A DNA stretch of 64,000 nucleotides from Devosia sp. 67-54 (GTDB lineage: Bacteria; Pseudomonadota; Alphaproteobacteria; Rhizobiales; Devosiaceae): assembly GCF_001899075.1 (NCBI RefSeq), contig NZ_MKVA01000011.1, positions 124,001 to 188,000 on the forward strand. Direction: 5' to 3'. Below the pieces are notes generated by a model. It ran no database searches. It was not told the DNA's origin and was given only the letters and a program-made list of their open reading frames with translations. Below, one piece after another: positions 35,445 through 45,632 of this stretch. Both the position numbers and the translations under genes were made by a program. Within the stretch, counting starts at the first letter, position 1, and each line of letters starts with the position of its first letter.

Positions 35445-35966
35445 TTACATCGCCGCGAGCGCCGCGGCGATGCGAAGAATGCTGCTCCAGCTGCGCTGCG
35501 TCATGCGCGCGCCCACCGTCTTTTCCACCGTCAGCCGGCTCGTCGACGCCGCCCCGCCATAGTCGATGATCAGATGGTTGGAGAGCATCGTCAGCCGCTC
35601 CGGGCCGCGATAGTGCAGATATGCGGCCGGCCAGCTCGGGTCCTTGTGGAAGAAGCAGACGCCGAGCTGCGCCGGCCGTTCGGCGGCGGCATCGGGGAAA
35701 GGCGCGGCGTCGATCAGCTTGCGGAATTGCCGTGCGGTGCGGGTGAACACGTCGTTGGCGAGCCCGAACCCCGTGATGGCGTCGCCGACGAGGCGCTCCA
35801 CCTCCGCCTGCGGCCGGGGCGAGGCGAACACCAGATTGCCGGTGTTGCCGATGGTACTCACCGTCTCGAGCCCGGCCGCACTGCATGCCGTGGCCAGCCG
35901 GCCGAGCGGCATCGCCGCATGCGTGACCGGGCCGATGGCGCGCAGCAGCGCGACGTAGGCGGTCAC
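35445..35966 (-). CDS. DUF1697 domain protein
   Basis: A 173-residue protein of the DUF1697 family, structurally related to ferredoxin-like folds and without known function. The typical start TAYVALLRAI and the NTGNLVFASP strand are present, along with the C-terminal KTVGARMTQRSW helix. The GTG start at 35966 overlaps the mutarotase stop in the form GTGA, so the two genes are coupled. Position after galM is probably not informative about its role. Confidence 0.82.
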   Translation of the reverse strand: MTAYVALLRAIGPVTHAAMPLGRLATACSAAGLETVSTIGNTGNLVFASPRPQAEVERLVGDAITGFGLANDVFTRTARQFRKLIDAAPFPDAAAERPAQLGVCFFHKDPSWPAAYLHYRGPERLTMLSNHLIIDYGGAASTSRLTVEKTVGARMTQRSWSSILRIAAALAAM

Positions 35967-36973
35967 GAGATCTCGAATTCGCACCAATGGCTGTAAGGCC
36001 GGTCGGGCGTGATGATGATCGAGGGGAAATGCGGGTGGTGCATGGCGTCGGGGAACGCCTGGTCCTCGAGGCAGAAGCCGGAATATTGCCCGTAGCGCCT
36101 GCCGTTGAGGCCGGGCACCGGCACGTCGGTGGTGAGCGCATTGTAGAACTGCAGCCCCGGCCGGTCCGACCACAGCCGCAGCGTCAGATCGCCGTCCGGC
36201 GAGGTCACCTCGGCGATCGGGTCGGCAACGTCGCGACCGGCGTCGAGCACGAAATTGCCGTCATAGCCGATCGGCGCGCCGTTGCCGTCGCGCAGCGTGC
36301 GCGGCGCCAGGAAGTCGCGCTCGCTGCCCGGTCTCACCTCGAGGATATTGCCCGTCGGCACCAGGTCCGGTCCGGTCTCGGTATAGGCGTGCGCCGCGAT
36401 GCGGTAGCGATGGTCGAGGATGTGGTCGCCGCTGCCGAGGTTGAAATACTGATGCTGCACCAGGCTCAGCGGCGTCGGCCGGTCGGCGGTGGCGCCGAGC
36501 TCGAGCCGCAGCTTGTTGCCGTCGAGCCGGTAGGTCGCCTTCATCTTCACCGTGCCGGGGTAGCCGGCATCGCCGTCCGGCGAGGTCAGCGAGAACACCA
36601 CGGCGTTGGTGGCGTCGTCCGGTTCGGCCTCCCACACCAGCCGGCCGATGCCGTTGGGCCCGCCATGCAGTGAGCTCGTGCCGTGGTTGGCCGGCAGATG
36701 GTAGGTCTTGCCGTCGAGCTCGAAGCTCGCGCCGCGCACGCGGTTGGCGACGCGCCCGGCCAGCGAGCCGAAATGCGGCGAATGCTCGGGATAGTCGTCG
36801 AACTGCTCGAAGCCCAGCACCACGTTGCGCCGGCCCCCCTTGACCGGCACCCGCCAGTCGCGCACCACCACGCCCCAATTGATGAGGTCGACTTCGGCGC
36901 CGGTGCTGGACACGAGCGTGAACTGGTCGACGCGCTTGCCGTCATAGCTGCCGAAAGACTTCACCGCGACCAT
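35963..36973 (-). CDS. Aldose 1-epimerase (galactose mutarotase)
   Basis: The 336-residue protein interconverts alpha and beta anomers of sugars such as xylose, glucose or galactose. The beta-supersandwich motifs are present: GSLAGRVANRVRGASF, LPANHGTSSLHGGPNG with the catalytic His, QHQYFNLG with the second His, and CLEDQAFPD with the catalytic Glu. ATG 36973 is used although the frame stays open much further upstream. It diverges from the LacI-type regulator of the xylose genes, so it probably speeds xylose mutarotation for XylA. Confidence 0.92.
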   Translation of the reverse strand: MVAVKSFGSYDGKRVDQFTLVSSTGAEVDLINWGVVVRDWRVPVKGGRRNVVLGFEQFDDYPEHSPHFGSLAGRVANRVRGASFELDGKTYHLPANHGTSSLHGGPNGIGRLVWEAEPDDATNAVVFSLTSPDGDAGYPGTVKMKATYRLDGNKLRLELGATADRPTPLSLVQHQYFNLGSGDHILDHRYRIAAHAYTETGPDLVPTGNILEVRPGSERDFLAPRTLRDGNGAPIGYDGNFVLDAGRDVADPIAEVTSPDGDLTLRLWSDRPGLQFYNALTTDVPVPGLNGRRYGQYSGFCLEDQAFPDAMHHPHFPSIIITPDRPYSHWCEFEIS

Positions 36974-37090
36974 CTGTTCCTCCGCCGTTCCGGGTGACGA
37001 TGTAGCCCGGATAACCTTGCCCCACCAAGCCGAAATCGGTTGACGGGACAAGGCTTGCGCCGCAACGTCCACACTATCAGGAGGTCGGAT

Positions 37091-38131
37091 TTGGACGACA
37101 AGCTGGAGGGGCGGCGCGCCACCGTGCACGATGTGGCGCGCACCGCCGGGGTCTCGCTCGCCACCGTCGACCGCGTGCTCAATGCGCGTCCCGGGGTGCG
37201 GCCGGAAACCGCCGAAAAGGTCGAGGCCGCGATCAAGGCCCTGGACTTTCGCCGCGATCTTTCCGCTTCGCTCCTGGCGCGCGCCCGCGACCTGCGCGTG
37301 GTGTTCCTCATCCCCGGCGGCAGCAACGCCTTCATGGAAAGCCTCACCGCCGCCATCGCCCGCCGCGCCCGCGCCACCCGCAACGAGCGGCTGACGCTGG
37401 CGGCGGTGCAATACCATGCGCTCGATCCCTCGGCCCTGGTTGCCCGGCTCGACGGCCTCGGCGCCCGCGAGGCCGATTGCGCCGTGGTGGTGGCGCCCGA
37501 CGATCCGGCGGTGGCCAGGGCCATCGACGCCGTCACCCGCCGCGGCGTCGCCGTGCTCACCCTGGTCTCCGACCTGCCCGGCTCGGCCCGCCGGCAGTTC
37601 ATCGGCATCGACAACCAGGCCGCCGGCCGCAGCGCCGCCTCGCTGCTCGGCCGCTTCTGCGCTTCGGGCAAGGTCGGCATCATCGCCGGCTCGCTCGGCC
37701 TGCGCGACCATCGCGAGCGCTTCGAGGGCTTTTCCGGCGTTCTCGGGCGCGAATTCGCCCAGCTCAAGGTCGTCGGCCCGGTCGAAGGCTTCGACGACGA
37801 TGCCGCCACGGAGGCCGCCGCCATGAGCATGCTCGAGGCGCATCCGGATTTGTCGGGCATCTACAGCCTCGGCGCCGGCAATGCCGGGCTGGTGGCCGCG
37901 CTCGGCCGCACTCACCGCGCCGGCAATATCCGCGTCGTCGCGCACGAGCTCACCGACACCACCCGCGACGCGCTGCGCGCCGGCACGCTCGACGTGGTGC
38001 TCGACCAGAATCCGGACGGCGAAATCCGCGCCGCCATCGCCGCCGCCCGGCAGGTGGCGCTGTCGCCGGACGCCGAGATTCACTCCGACCCCATTGAAAT
38101 CGGCATTTTCCTGCGCGACAATTTGCGTTAA
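37091..38131 (+). CDS. LacI-family regulator of the xylose genes
   Basis: This 346-residue protein has an N-terminal helix-turn-helix, VHDVARTAGVSLATVDRVLN, and a periplasmic-binding-like sensor domain starting LRVVFLIPGGSNAFM. A TTG at 37091 is taken as start because a perfect AGGAGGT lies at 37079-37085, five bases before it; an upstream TTG at 37040 has no such site. Placement between galM and xylB-xylA makes it the likely sensor of xylose or a related sugar. Some LacI members with this sensor type respond to sugars such as inositol or ribose, so the ligand is inferred. Confidence 0.88.
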   Translation: MDDKLEGRRATVHDVARTAGVSLATVDRVLNARPGVRPETAEKVEAAIKALDFRRDLSASLLARARDLRVVFLIPGGSNAFMESLTAAIARRARATRNERLTLAAVQYHALDPSALVARLDGLGAREADCAVVVAPDDPAVARAIDAVTRRGVAVLTLVSDLPGSARRQFIGIDNQAAGRSAASLLGRFCASGKVGIIAGSLGLRDHRERFEGFSGVLGREFAQLKVVGPVEGFDDDAATEAAAMSMLEAHPDLSGIYSLGAGNAGLVAALGRTHRAGNIRVVAHELTDTTRDALRAGTLDVVLDQNPDGEIRAAIAAARQVALSPDAEIHSDPIEIGIFLRDNLR

Positions 38132-38184
38132 GGCCAAACGGCAGCAGCGATATGGCGGCGCCGCTTCGGGAGGGGACCATCAGC

Positions 38185-38250
38185 ATGCGATCGGCATCGA
38201 GCACCTTGGCCGGCCTCTGTCTGAGACAGCGTGAGGTACGTGCCTCATGA
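38185..38250 (+). CDS. Candidate 21-residue leader peptide upstream of xylB
   Basis: ATG 38185, nine bases after GGAGGGG (38169-38175), opens a 21-codon frame that ends in TCATGA, so its stop overlaps the xylB ATG by the classic ATGA arrangement. The peptide ([21 protein letters not shown]) has no recognisable motif. It may couple ribosomes into xylB. Chance cannot be excluded for so short a frame. Confidence 0.35.
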   Translation: MRSASSTLAGLCLRQREVRAS

Positions 38251-39710
38251 CCTATCTCGGGCTCGATATCGGCACCTCGGGCGTCAAGGCCATCCTGATC
38301 GACCGCGCCGGCGCGCCGCTGGGCGAGGCGACGGCCAGATCGGTCGAGCCGGTGCGCCCGCATCCGGGCTGGTCCGAGCAGAATCCGGCCGATTGGTGGA
38401 CCGCCTGCCTCGCCGCCGTCGACGCGCTGGGCCAGGCGCATCCGGCCGCGCTCGCGGCGGTGCGCGGCATCGGCCTCTCCGGTCACATGCATGGCGCGGT
38501 GCTGCTCGGCAGCAATGACGAGGTGCTGCGCCCCTGCATTTTGTGGAACGACGGCCGCGCCGCCGCCGAATGCGCCGAGATGGAACGGGCGCTGCCCACC
38601 CTGCGCGACATCGCCGGCAACATCGCCATGCCCGGCTTCACCGCGCCCAAGATCGCCTGGGTGCGCAAGCACGAGCCCGAGGTCTACGCGAAGCTCGCCC
38701 GGGTGCTGCTGCCCAAGGCCTATGTGCGCCTGCTGATGACCGGCGAGCATGTCGAGGAGATGAGCGACGCCTCCGGCACGCTCTGGCTCGACGTCAAAAA
38801 GCGCGACTGGTCCGACGATCTGCTCGCCGTTACCGGCCTCACCCGCGCCCACATGCCGCGCCTCGTCGAAGGCTCGGCGCCCTCGGGCGAGCTGAGCTCC
38901 GAGCTTCGCCGGCGCTGGGGCATGACCGGCACGGTCGTGGTGGCGGGCGGTGCCGGCGACAACGCCGCTGCGGCCTGCGGCATCGGTGCCATCCGCCCGG
39001 GCGAGGGCTTCGTGTCACTCGGCACCTCCGGCGTGCTGTTCGTCAGCAACGACCGCTTCCGCCCCAACACCGCCGGCGCCGTGCACGCCTTCTGCCACGC
39101 CATCCCCGCCACCTGGCACCAGATGGGCGTGATCCTTTCCGCCACCGACAGCCTCAACTGGCTCTCGACCGTCACCGGCAGGAAGCAGGCCGAGCTTTCG
39201 GCCGCCGCCGAAGCAAGCTTCACGGGGCCGGGCGAAGAAATCTTCCTGCCCTATCTCAGCGGCGAGCGCACCCCGCACAACAATGCCGGCGCCCGCGGCA
39301 GCTTCGTCGGCCTGAGCCATCTCAGCGACCAGGCCAGGCTGGCGCAGGCGGTGATGGAGGGCGTCGCCTTCGCCTTCCGCGACTGCCAGCGCGTGCTGAA
39401 CGCCGCTGGAACGACATTCGACCGGCTGCTCGCCGTCGGCGGCGGCAGCCGGTCGGCGCTGTGGCTGAAGCTCATCGCCACCAATCTCGACATCGAGATC
39501 GCGCTGCCCGAGGACGGCGATTTCGGCGGTGCCCTCGGCGCCGCCCGCCTCGGCCTCTGCGCCGCCGAAGCCGCCGATCCTGCCGCGGTGATGACCATGC
39601 CGCCGATCCGCCAGATCATCGCGCCCGACGCCGCGCTGCGCGACGCCTACACCGCCCAATACGCACGCTACCGCGCGCTCTATCCTGCCATCGAGGAGGC
39701 CCATAAGTGA
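38247..39710 (+). CDS. xylB: Xylulokinase
   Basis: XylB phosphorylates D-xylulose to xylulose 5-phosphate, feeding the pentose phosphate pathway. The 487-residue FGGY-family kinase begins [17 protein letters not shown] with the catalytic-site residues and has the substrate-binding [23 protein letters not shown] and [12 protein letters not shown] segments. The start overlaps the short upstream frame in ATGA form and the stop overlaps the xylA GTG. With the LacI gene before and xylA after, it forms the xylose catabolic operon. Confidence 0.95.
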   Translation: MTYLGLDIGTSGVKAILIDRAGAPLGEATARSVEPVRPHPGWSEQNPADWWTACLAAVDALGQAHPAALAAVRGIGLSGHMHGAVLLGSNDEVLRPCILWNDGRAAAECAEMERALPTLRDIAGNIAMPGFTAPKIAWVRKHEPEVYAKLARVLLPKAYVRLLMTGEHVEEMSDASGTLWLDVKKRDWSDDLLAVTGLTRAHMPRLVEGSAPSGELSSELRRRWGMTGTVVVAGGAGDNAAAACGIGAIRPGEGFVSLGTSGVLFVSNDRFRPNTAGAVHAFCHAIPATWHQMGVILSATDSLNWLSTVTGRKQAELSAAAEASFTGPGEEIFLPYLSGERTPHNNAGARGSFVGLSHLSDQARLAQAVMEGVAFAFRDCQRVLNAAGTTFDRLLAVGGGSRSALWLKLIATNLDIEIALPEDGDFGGALGAARLGLCAAEAADPAAVMTMPPIRQIIAPDAALRDAYTAQYARYRALYPAIEEAHK

Positions 39711-41014
39711 CCGATTTCTTCAAGGGGATCAAACCCGTAACCTACAAGGGCCCGCGCTCGAAGGATCCGCTGGCCTACCACCATTACAACAAGGACGAGC
39801 TCGTCCTCGGCAAGCGCATGGAAGACCACATCCGCCCGGCGGTGGCCTATTGGCACAGCTTCGCCTGGGAGGGCGGCGATCCGTTCGGCGGCCGCACCTT
39901 CGACCGGCCGTGGTTCGGCAAGGGCATGGAGGGGGCCAAGCTCAAGGCCGACGTGGCCTTCGAGCTGTTCGACATCCTCGACGTGCCGTTCTTCTGCTTC
40001 CACGACGTCGACATCGCTCCCGAGGGTGACACCCTCGCCGAGAGCAGCCGCAATGTGCGCGTCATCGGCGACATCTTTGCGAAAAAGATGCAGAAGTCGC
40101 GCACCCGCGTGCTGTGGGGCACGGCCAACATGTTCTCCAACCGCCGCTACATGGCGGGCGCCGCCACCAACCCCGACCCGGACGTCTTCGCCTATGCCGC
40201 CGGCCAGGTGAAGACCGCGCTCGAGCTCACCCATGAGCTCGGCGGCGAGAACTACGTTCTATGGGGCGGCCGCGAGGGCTACGAGACGCTGCTCAACACC
40301 GACATGCGGCAGGAGCGCGCGCAGGCCGGCCGCTTCCTGACGCTGGTCATCGAGCACGCCAAAAAGATCGGTTTCAAGGGCACCATCCTGATCGAGCCCA
40401 AGCCGCAGGAGCCGACCAAGCACCAATACGACTACGACGTCGCCACCGTGTACGGCTTCCTCAAGGATTTCGGCCTCGAAAAGGAGGTCAAGGTCAACAT
40501 CGAAGTCGGCCACGCCTTCCTCGCCGGCCATTCCTTCGAGCACGAGCTGCACCTCGCCCGCTCGCTCGGCATCCTCGGCTCGGTCGACGCCAACCGCAAC
40601 GATCTGCAGTCCGGCTGGGACACCGACCAGTTCCCCAACAACCCGGGCGAAATGACGCTGGCCTTCTACGAGATCCTGAAGAATGGCGGGCTCGGCAATG
40701 GCGGCTTCAATTTCGATGCCAAGGTGCGCCGCCAGTCGCTCGATCCGGTCGATCTCGTGCATGGCCATGTCGGCGGCCTCGACGTGCTGGCCCGCGGCCT
40801 CAAATCCGCGGCGGCGCTGATCGAGGACGGCACCTACGACAAATTCGTCGCCGACCGCTACGCCGGCTGGCAGGACAAGGAGGCCAAGGCCATGCTTGCC
40901 GGCAAGCGCAGCCTCGAGCAGATCGCCGCCCGCGTCGACAAGCAGAACATCAATCCAGAGCCGCGCTCCGGCCGGCAGGAATATCTCGAAAACCTGGTCA
41001 ACCGCTTCGTGTAA
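39707..41014 (+). CDS. xylA: Xylose isomerase
   Basis: XylA converts D-xylose to D-xylulose with two divalent metals. The 435-residue group II-type enzyme has [12 protein letters not shown] with the catalytic His-Asp, [35 protein letters not shown] with metal ligands and [17 protein letters not shown]-like sequences. It starts with GTG at 39707, inside the xylB stop (GTGA overlap), with GGAGG a few bases upstream. A strong hairpin repeat lies just after the stop, before the beta-xylosidase gene. Confidence 0.96.
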   Translation: MTDFFKGIKPVTYKGPRSKDPLAYHHYNKDELVLGKRMEDHIRPAVAYWHSFAWEGGDPFGGRTFDRPWFGKGMEGAKLKADVAFELFDILDVPFFCFHDVDIAPEGDTLAESSRNVRVIGDIFAKKMQKSRTRVLWGTANMFSNRRYMAGAATNPDPDVFAYAAGQVKTALELTHELGGENYVLWGGREGYETLLNTDMRQERAQAGRFLTLVIEHAKKIGFKGTILIEPKPQEPTKHQYDYDVATVYGFLKDFGLEKEVKVNIEVGHAFLAGHSFEHELHLARSLGILGSVDANRNDLQSGWDTDQFPNNPGEMTLAFYEILKNGGLGNGGFNFDAKVRRQSLDPVDLVHGHVGGLDVLARGLKSAAALIEDGTYDKFVADRYAGWQDKEAKAMLAGKRSLEQIAARVDKQNINPEPRSGRQEYLENLVNRFV

Positions 41015-41025
41015 ACCAGTACAAA

Positions 41026-41111
41026 AGATGTCATTCCCGCGACAGCGGGGACCCATTCTTCCTCTTGCGCCAGAACGAAATTGGGTCCCCGCTGTCGCGA
41101 GGATGACATCT
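41026..41111. repeat. Hairpin element, TCATTCCCGC family, compact copy 2
   Basis: Arms 41026-41055 and 41082-41111 match over 30 bases with two mismatches around a 26-base loop. It shares the TCATTCCCGCGACAGCGGG arm with the copy at 33064 but lacks the long centre. Placed between xylA and the GH43 gene, it may limit read-through. Confidence 0.75.
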
Positions 41112-41139
41112 GGTGGAGAGGACGCATCGAGGACGAAAG

Positions 41140-42747
41140 ATGCCCACGCTCCGCAACCCCATCCTCCCCGGCTTCAACCCCGATCCCTCGATCCTGCGCG
41201 TCGGCGACGACTACTACATCGCCACCTCCACCTTCGAGTGGTACCCGGGCGTGCAGATCCACCACAGCCGCGATCTCGCCAATTGGGACCTTGTCACCCG
41301 CCCGCTGACCCGCAAGAGCCAGCTCGACATGCGCGGCGACCCCGACAGCTGCGGTATCTGGGCGCCCTGCCTCAGCCACGATGGAACGCAGTTCTGGCTG
41401 GTCTATACCGACGTCAAGCGCAAGGACGGCTCGTTCAAGGACGCGCACAATTACATCGTCACCGCGCCGGCGATCGAGGGGCCGTGGTCCGATCCGGTCT
41501 ACATCAATTCCTCGGGCTTCGATCCCTCGCTGTTCCACGACGACGACGGCCGCAAATGGTTCGTCAACATGCTGTGGGACCATCGCGTGCGGCCGCTGCT
41601 GTTCGCCGGCATCGCGCTGCAGGAATACGATCCCGAGGCGCAAAAGCTGGTCGGCGAGCGCAAGAACATCTTCACCGGTACCGACCTCAAGCTGGTCGAA
41701 GGCCCGCATCTCTATAAAAAGAACGGCTGGTACTATCTGCTCACCGCCGAAGGCGGCACCGGCTACGAGCACGCCGTCACCTTCGCCCGCTCGCGCCGGA
41801 TCGATGGCCCCTACGAGCTGCATCCGCTCAAATATCTCGTCACCGCCAAGGACACGCCGCTCAATCCGCTGCAGCGCGCCGGCCATGGCGATTGGGTCGA
41901 CACCCCCGATGGCCGCTCCTACCTCGTCCACCTCACCGGCCGCCCGACGACGCAGAAGCGCCGCTGCGTGCTCGGCCGCGAGACCGCCATCCAGGAACTC
42001 GAATGGCGCGACGACGGCTGGCCCTGGCTCAAATCCGGCGGCAACGTGGCGCAGCTCGAGGTCGATGTGCCCGGCACGCGCGACGAACAGAAATATTGGG
42101 CCGAGCAGCGCTACGATTTCAGCGAGGGCCTGCACCAGGATTTCCAGTGGCTCAGAACGCCCGAGACCGAACGGATATTCGCGGTCGAAGGCGACAGGCT
42201 TCGCCTCTATGGCCGCGAATCCATCGGCTCGTGGTTCGAGCAGGCGCTGGTGGCGCGCCGGCAGACGCATTTTTCCTTCGATGCCGAGGTGACGGTCGAC
42301 TTCGCGCCCACCGACGAGCGGCAGTTCGCTGGCCTCACCGGCTACTATTCGCGCTATAATTTCCACTACCTCACCATTACCGCCCATTCCGACGGCCGGC
42401 GCGAGCTGTTGATCATGAGCTCGATCGTCTCCTGGCCCGACGGCAGGCTGACCTATCCCGCCGCGCCGGTGCCGCTGCCCCCGGCCGGCAAGGTGCGCCT
42501 GAAGCTCGAAATCCGCGGCCCGGCGCTGCAGTTCTTCTACGCCCTCGAAGGCGGCGACTGGACCGCGATCGGCCCGGTGCTCGATGCCTCCATCCTTTCG
42601 GACGAATGCGGCGGCCACGCCGAGCACGGCAGCTTCACCGGCGCCTTCGTCGGCATGGCCGCCTCCGACCTCAATGGAACGGCGCTCCACGCCGACTTCA
42701 CCGACTTCGTCTACCGCCCCGTGCAGCACGACAGCGATCGCTACTGA
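41140..42747 (+). CDS. Glycoside hydrolase family 43 beta-xylosidase
   Basis: The 535-residue protein has the GH43 five-bladed propeller and a C-terminal beta-sandwich. The catalytic residues sit almost as in Selenomonas beta-xylosidase: Asp15 (FNPDPS, base), Asp128 (SGFDPSLF, pKa modulator) and Glu187 (KLVEGPHLY, acid). It releases xylose from xylo-oligosaccharides; some members also act on arabinosides. No signal peptide is seen, so substrates must be imported first, although no transporter for them is in the window. ATG 41140 has GAGGA upstream. It completes the xylose block after xylBA. Confidence 0.94.
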   Translation: MPTLRNPILPGFNPDPSILRVGDDYYIATSTFEWYPGVQIHHSRDLANWDLVTRPLTRKSQLDMRGDPDSCGIWAPCLSHDGTQFWLVYTDVKRKDGSFKDAHNYIVTAPAIEGPWSDPVYINSSGFDPSLFHDDDGRKWFVNMLWDHRVRPLLFAGIALQEYDPEAQKLVGERKNIFTGTDLKLVEGPHLYKKNGWYYLLTAEGGTGYEHAVTFARSRRIDGPYELHPLKYLVTAKDTPLNPLQRAGHGDWVDTPDGRSYLVHLTGRPTTQKRRCVLGRETAIQELEWRDDGWPWLKSGGNVAQLEVDVPGTRDEQKYWAEQRYDFSEGLHQDFQWLRTPETERIFAVEGDRLRLYGRESIGSWFEQALVARRQTHFSFDAEVTVDFAPTDERQFAGLTGYYSRYNFHYLTITAHSDGRRELLIMSSIVSWPDGRLTYPAAPVPLPPAGKVRLKLEIRGPALQFFYALEGGDWTAIGPVLDASILSDECGGHAEHGSFTGAFVGMAASDLNGTALHADFTDFVYRPVQHDSDRY

Positions 42748-42767
42748 CACCCGACTCCGCGGTCGAG

Positions 42768-42834
42768 CCTCCCCTCTCCCCTCCGGGGAGAGGGTGCCTC
42801 GCGCCAGCGAGGCGGGCGAGGGGCCGTCGCACAA
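42768..42834. repeat. Intergenic palindromic repeat, C/G-run family, copy 3
   Basis: CCCCTCTCCCC with its complement GGGGAGAGGG forms one hairpin, and GCCTCGC-GCCA-GCGAGGC forms a second, followed by GAGGGGCCGTCGCAC. The last stretch also ends the copy at 53851. The remaining bases to mutS (42835-42956) show nothing else of note. Confidence 0.7.
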
Positions 42835-42956
42835 TGTCGCAGTCGGGCAAGTCGTCCTATCTTGCGGCATAGCGGGGAAACCCCCGCCGCCGCTGTTGGT
42901 ATTTTCCGCCAAAGCCCCTAAGTTCGCGAGCTTTCCCGCGACCAGCCCGCAGCCTG

Positions 42957-45632
42957 ATGGACCAGACGCCCTTCGACACCGCCGAACCGCCCGAGCCCGT
43001 CGCCGGCCCGGTGACGCCGATGATGGGGCAGTATCTCGAGATCAAGGGGCTCAATCCGGGCTACCTGCTGTTCTACCGGATGGGCGATTTCTACGAGATG
43101 TTCTTCGACGACGCCGAAACCGCCTCGGCGGCGCTTGGCATCGTGCTCACCAAGCGCGGCAAGCATCAGGGCGCCGACATTCCGATGTGCGGCGTGCCGG
43201 TGCACGCGGCGCAGGATTACCTCAAAAAGCTCATCGCCCTCGGCCATCGCGTCGCCATCTGCGAGCAAATCGAGGACCCGGCCGAGGCCAGGAAGCGCGG
43301 CAGCAAATCGCCGGTGAAGCGCGACGTGGTGCGGCTGGTGACGCGCGGCACCATCACCGAGGACGATCTGCTGCCCGCTCGCGCCAGCAATTTCCTCGCC
43401 GCGCTGGCCATGCTCCGGCAGGGCGACGCCGATTTCGCCCTCGCCTTCGCCGACGTTTCCACCGGCGAGCTCACGGTGCTGCCGCTCGGCGCGGCGGCGC
43501 TGGCCGATGAGCTGGCCCGCATCGATCCGGCCGAGCTGCTCTTTGCCGACGCCACGCAGCAGGCGTTGCGGGACCTCAAAATCGTGCCGCCGGGCGTCAC
43601 CGTGGTGCTGCCGCTCGAGGCCTTCGACTCCGGCGCCGCCACCGCACTCATCGACGCCGCCTTCGCCGGCGCGGTCGATGCCTCCGCCTTCACCCGCGTC
43701 GAACGCGCCGCGCTCGGGGCCCTGCTGGGCTACATCCGGGAAAGTCAGAAGGGCGTGGCGGTGGCGCTGCGCCCGCCCTCCACCGAGCGGCTGCAGGCGC
43801 ACATGGCCATCGACGCCTCGACCCGCGCCTCGCTCGAGCTGCTGGTCACCCAGCGCGGCAGCCTCAAGGGCTCGCTGCTCGCCGAGATCGATTGCTGCGT
43901 CACCCCGGCCGGCTCGCGCCTCCTCGCTCGCCGGCTCAGTGCCCCGCTCTGCGATCCGGCGGCAATCAACGCCCGTCTCGACGCCGTCGTGGCGCTGGTG
44001 GGCGAAACCATCCTCGCCACCCGGCTGCGCGGCGCGCTCAAATCCGTGCCCGACCTCACCCGCGCGCTGACCCGGCTGGCGCTCGGCCGCGGCGGCCCGC
44101 GCGACCTCGACGCCGTGGCCCGCGCCATCGCCGGCGCCGGCGAGCTCGCGGCGGCGCTCCGTGGCCTCGACGCGGCGCCGGCGGTGCTGGCCGGCATCGG
44201 CGCCACGCTCGCCACCGCGCCCATTGCCCTCGCCGCCGAGCTGGCCGGCGCCCTCGACGACGAGCTGCCGCTCCTCAGCCGCGACGGCGGCTTCGTGCGC
44301 AAAGGCTATGACGCAGGCCTCGATGCCGAGCGGGCGCTGGCGTCGGAGACCCGCGCCGTGGTGGCGGCGCTGCAGGCGCGGCTCGTCGCCGAGACCGAGA
44401 TCAAATCCCTGAAGATCCGCCACAACGGCGTGCTCGGCTATTTCGTCGAGGTGCCGGCGGGGCAGGGCAACAAGCTGCTCGAAGAGCCGCACCGCCAGGC
44501 CTTCATCCACCGCCAGACGCTGGCCTCGGCCATGCGCTTCACCACCCCCGAGCTCGCCGAGCTCGAGGGCCGCATCGCCCGTGCCCACGAAAAGGCGCTC
44601 GAGCTCGAAACCGCGATCTTCGCCCGGCTGGTCGCCGCGACCCTAGGCGAAACCGACACGCTCCGCGCCCTCGCCGACGCGCTGGCCGAGCTCGACGTCA
44701 CCGCCGGCCTCGCTCATCTCGCCGCCGCCCGCGGCTTCTGCCGGCCGGTGGTCGACGAGACGCTGGCGTTCGAAATCAGGGGCGGCCGCCACCCGGTGGT
44801 CGAAACCACCGTCAAGGCGGCGGGCCAGCCCTTCGTGGCCAACGACACCGACCTCACGGGCGGCGCCCTGTGGCTGGTGACCGGCCCCAACATGGGCGGC
44901 AAATCGACCTTCCTGCGCCAGAACGCGCTGATCGCCATCCTGGCGCAGATCGGCAGCTTCGTGCCCGCCGACAGCGCCCGCATCGGCGTCGTCGACCGCG
45001 TGTTCTCGCGCGTCGGCGCCTCCGACGACATCGCCCATGGCCGCTCGACCTTCATGGTCGAGATGGTCGAAACCGCCGCCATCCTCAATCGCGCCACCAG
45101 CAGATCGCTGGTCATCCTCGACGAGATCGGCCGCGGCACCGCCACCTTCGACGGCCTCTCCATCGCCTGGGCGGCGGTCGAGGCGCTGCACGACGACACC
45201 CGCTGCCGGGCCCTGTTCGCCACCCACTTCCACGAGATGACCGGGCTGGCCAAGACCCTGGCTCGGGTCCGCAACGTCACCATGGCGGTGCGCGAATGGG
45301 AGGGCGAAGTGGTGTTCCTGCACGAAGTGGTGCCGGGCGCCGCCGACCGCTCCTACGGCATCCAGGTGGCGCGGCTCGCCGGCCTGCCCGAAACCGTGCT
45401 GGCCCGCGCCCGGCAGGTGCTGGGTGTGCTCGAAAGCCGCTCTTCCGGCCATTCCGCGCCCATGCTAGACGATCTGCCGCTTTTCGCGGCGGCGCCGCCG
45501 CCGAAAAAGCCGGAAATTAATGCTCTCGATGCCATGCTCGACCAGGTGCGCCCCGACGATCTCTCCCCCCGCGAGGCGCTCGAGCTGATCTACGAGCTGA
45601 AGAAAGCACGCGATGCCGGTCGCCGAAGCTGA
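42957..45632 (+). CDS. mutS: DNA mismatch repair protein MutS
   Basis: At 891 residues this is a complete MutS. The mismatch-reading Phe-x-Glu lies in [11 protein letters not shown] (about 42-52); connector, lever and clamp domains follow, and the ATPase has Walker [14 protein letters not shown], the Walker B region [15 protein letters not shown] and [10 protein letters not shown]. It recognises mismatches and starts repair with MutL. The last 20 bases overlap glnD, an arrangement often seen in Hyphomicrobiales, where mutS, glnD and murJ are neighbours. Confidence 0.97.
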   Translation: MDQTPFDTAEPPEPVAGPVTPMMGQYLEIKGLNPGYLLFYRMGDFYEMFFDDAETASAALGIVLTKRGKHQGADIPMCGVPVHAAQDYLKKLIALGHRVAICEQIEDPAEARKRGSKSPVKRDVVRLVTRGTITEDDLLPARASNFLAALAMLRQGDADFALAFADVSTGELTVLPLGAAALADELARIDPAELLFADATQQALRDLKIVPPGVTVVLPLEAFDSGAATALIDAAFAGAVDASAFTRVERAALGALLGYIRESQKGVAVALRPPSTERLQAHMAIDASTRASLELLVTQRGSLKGSLLAEIDCCVTPAGSRLLARRLSAPLCDPAAINARLDAVVALVGETILATRLRGALKSVPDLTRALTRLALGRGGPRDLDAVARAIAGAGELAAALRGLDAAPAVLAGIGATLATAPIALAAELAGALDDELPLLSRDGGFVRKGYDAGLDAERALASETRAVVAALQARLVAETEIKSLKIRHNGVLGYFVEVPAGQGNKLLEEPHRQAFIHRQTLASAMRFTTPELAELEGRIARAHEKALELETAIFARLVAATLGETDTLRALADALAELDVTAGLAHLAAARGFCRPVVDETLAFEIRGGRHPVVETTVKAAGQPFVANDTDLTGGALWLVTGPNMGGKSTFLRQNALIAILAQIGSFVPADSARIGVVDRVFSRVGASDDIAHGRSTFMVEMVETAAILNRATSRSLVILDEIGRGTATFDGLSIAWAAVEALHDDTRCRALFATHFHEMTGLAKTLARVRNVTMAVREWEGEVVFLHEVVPGAADRSYGIQVARLAGLPETVLARARQVLGVLESRSSGHSAPMLDDLPLFAAAPPPKKPEINALDAMLDQVRPDDLSPREALELIYELKKARDAGRRS

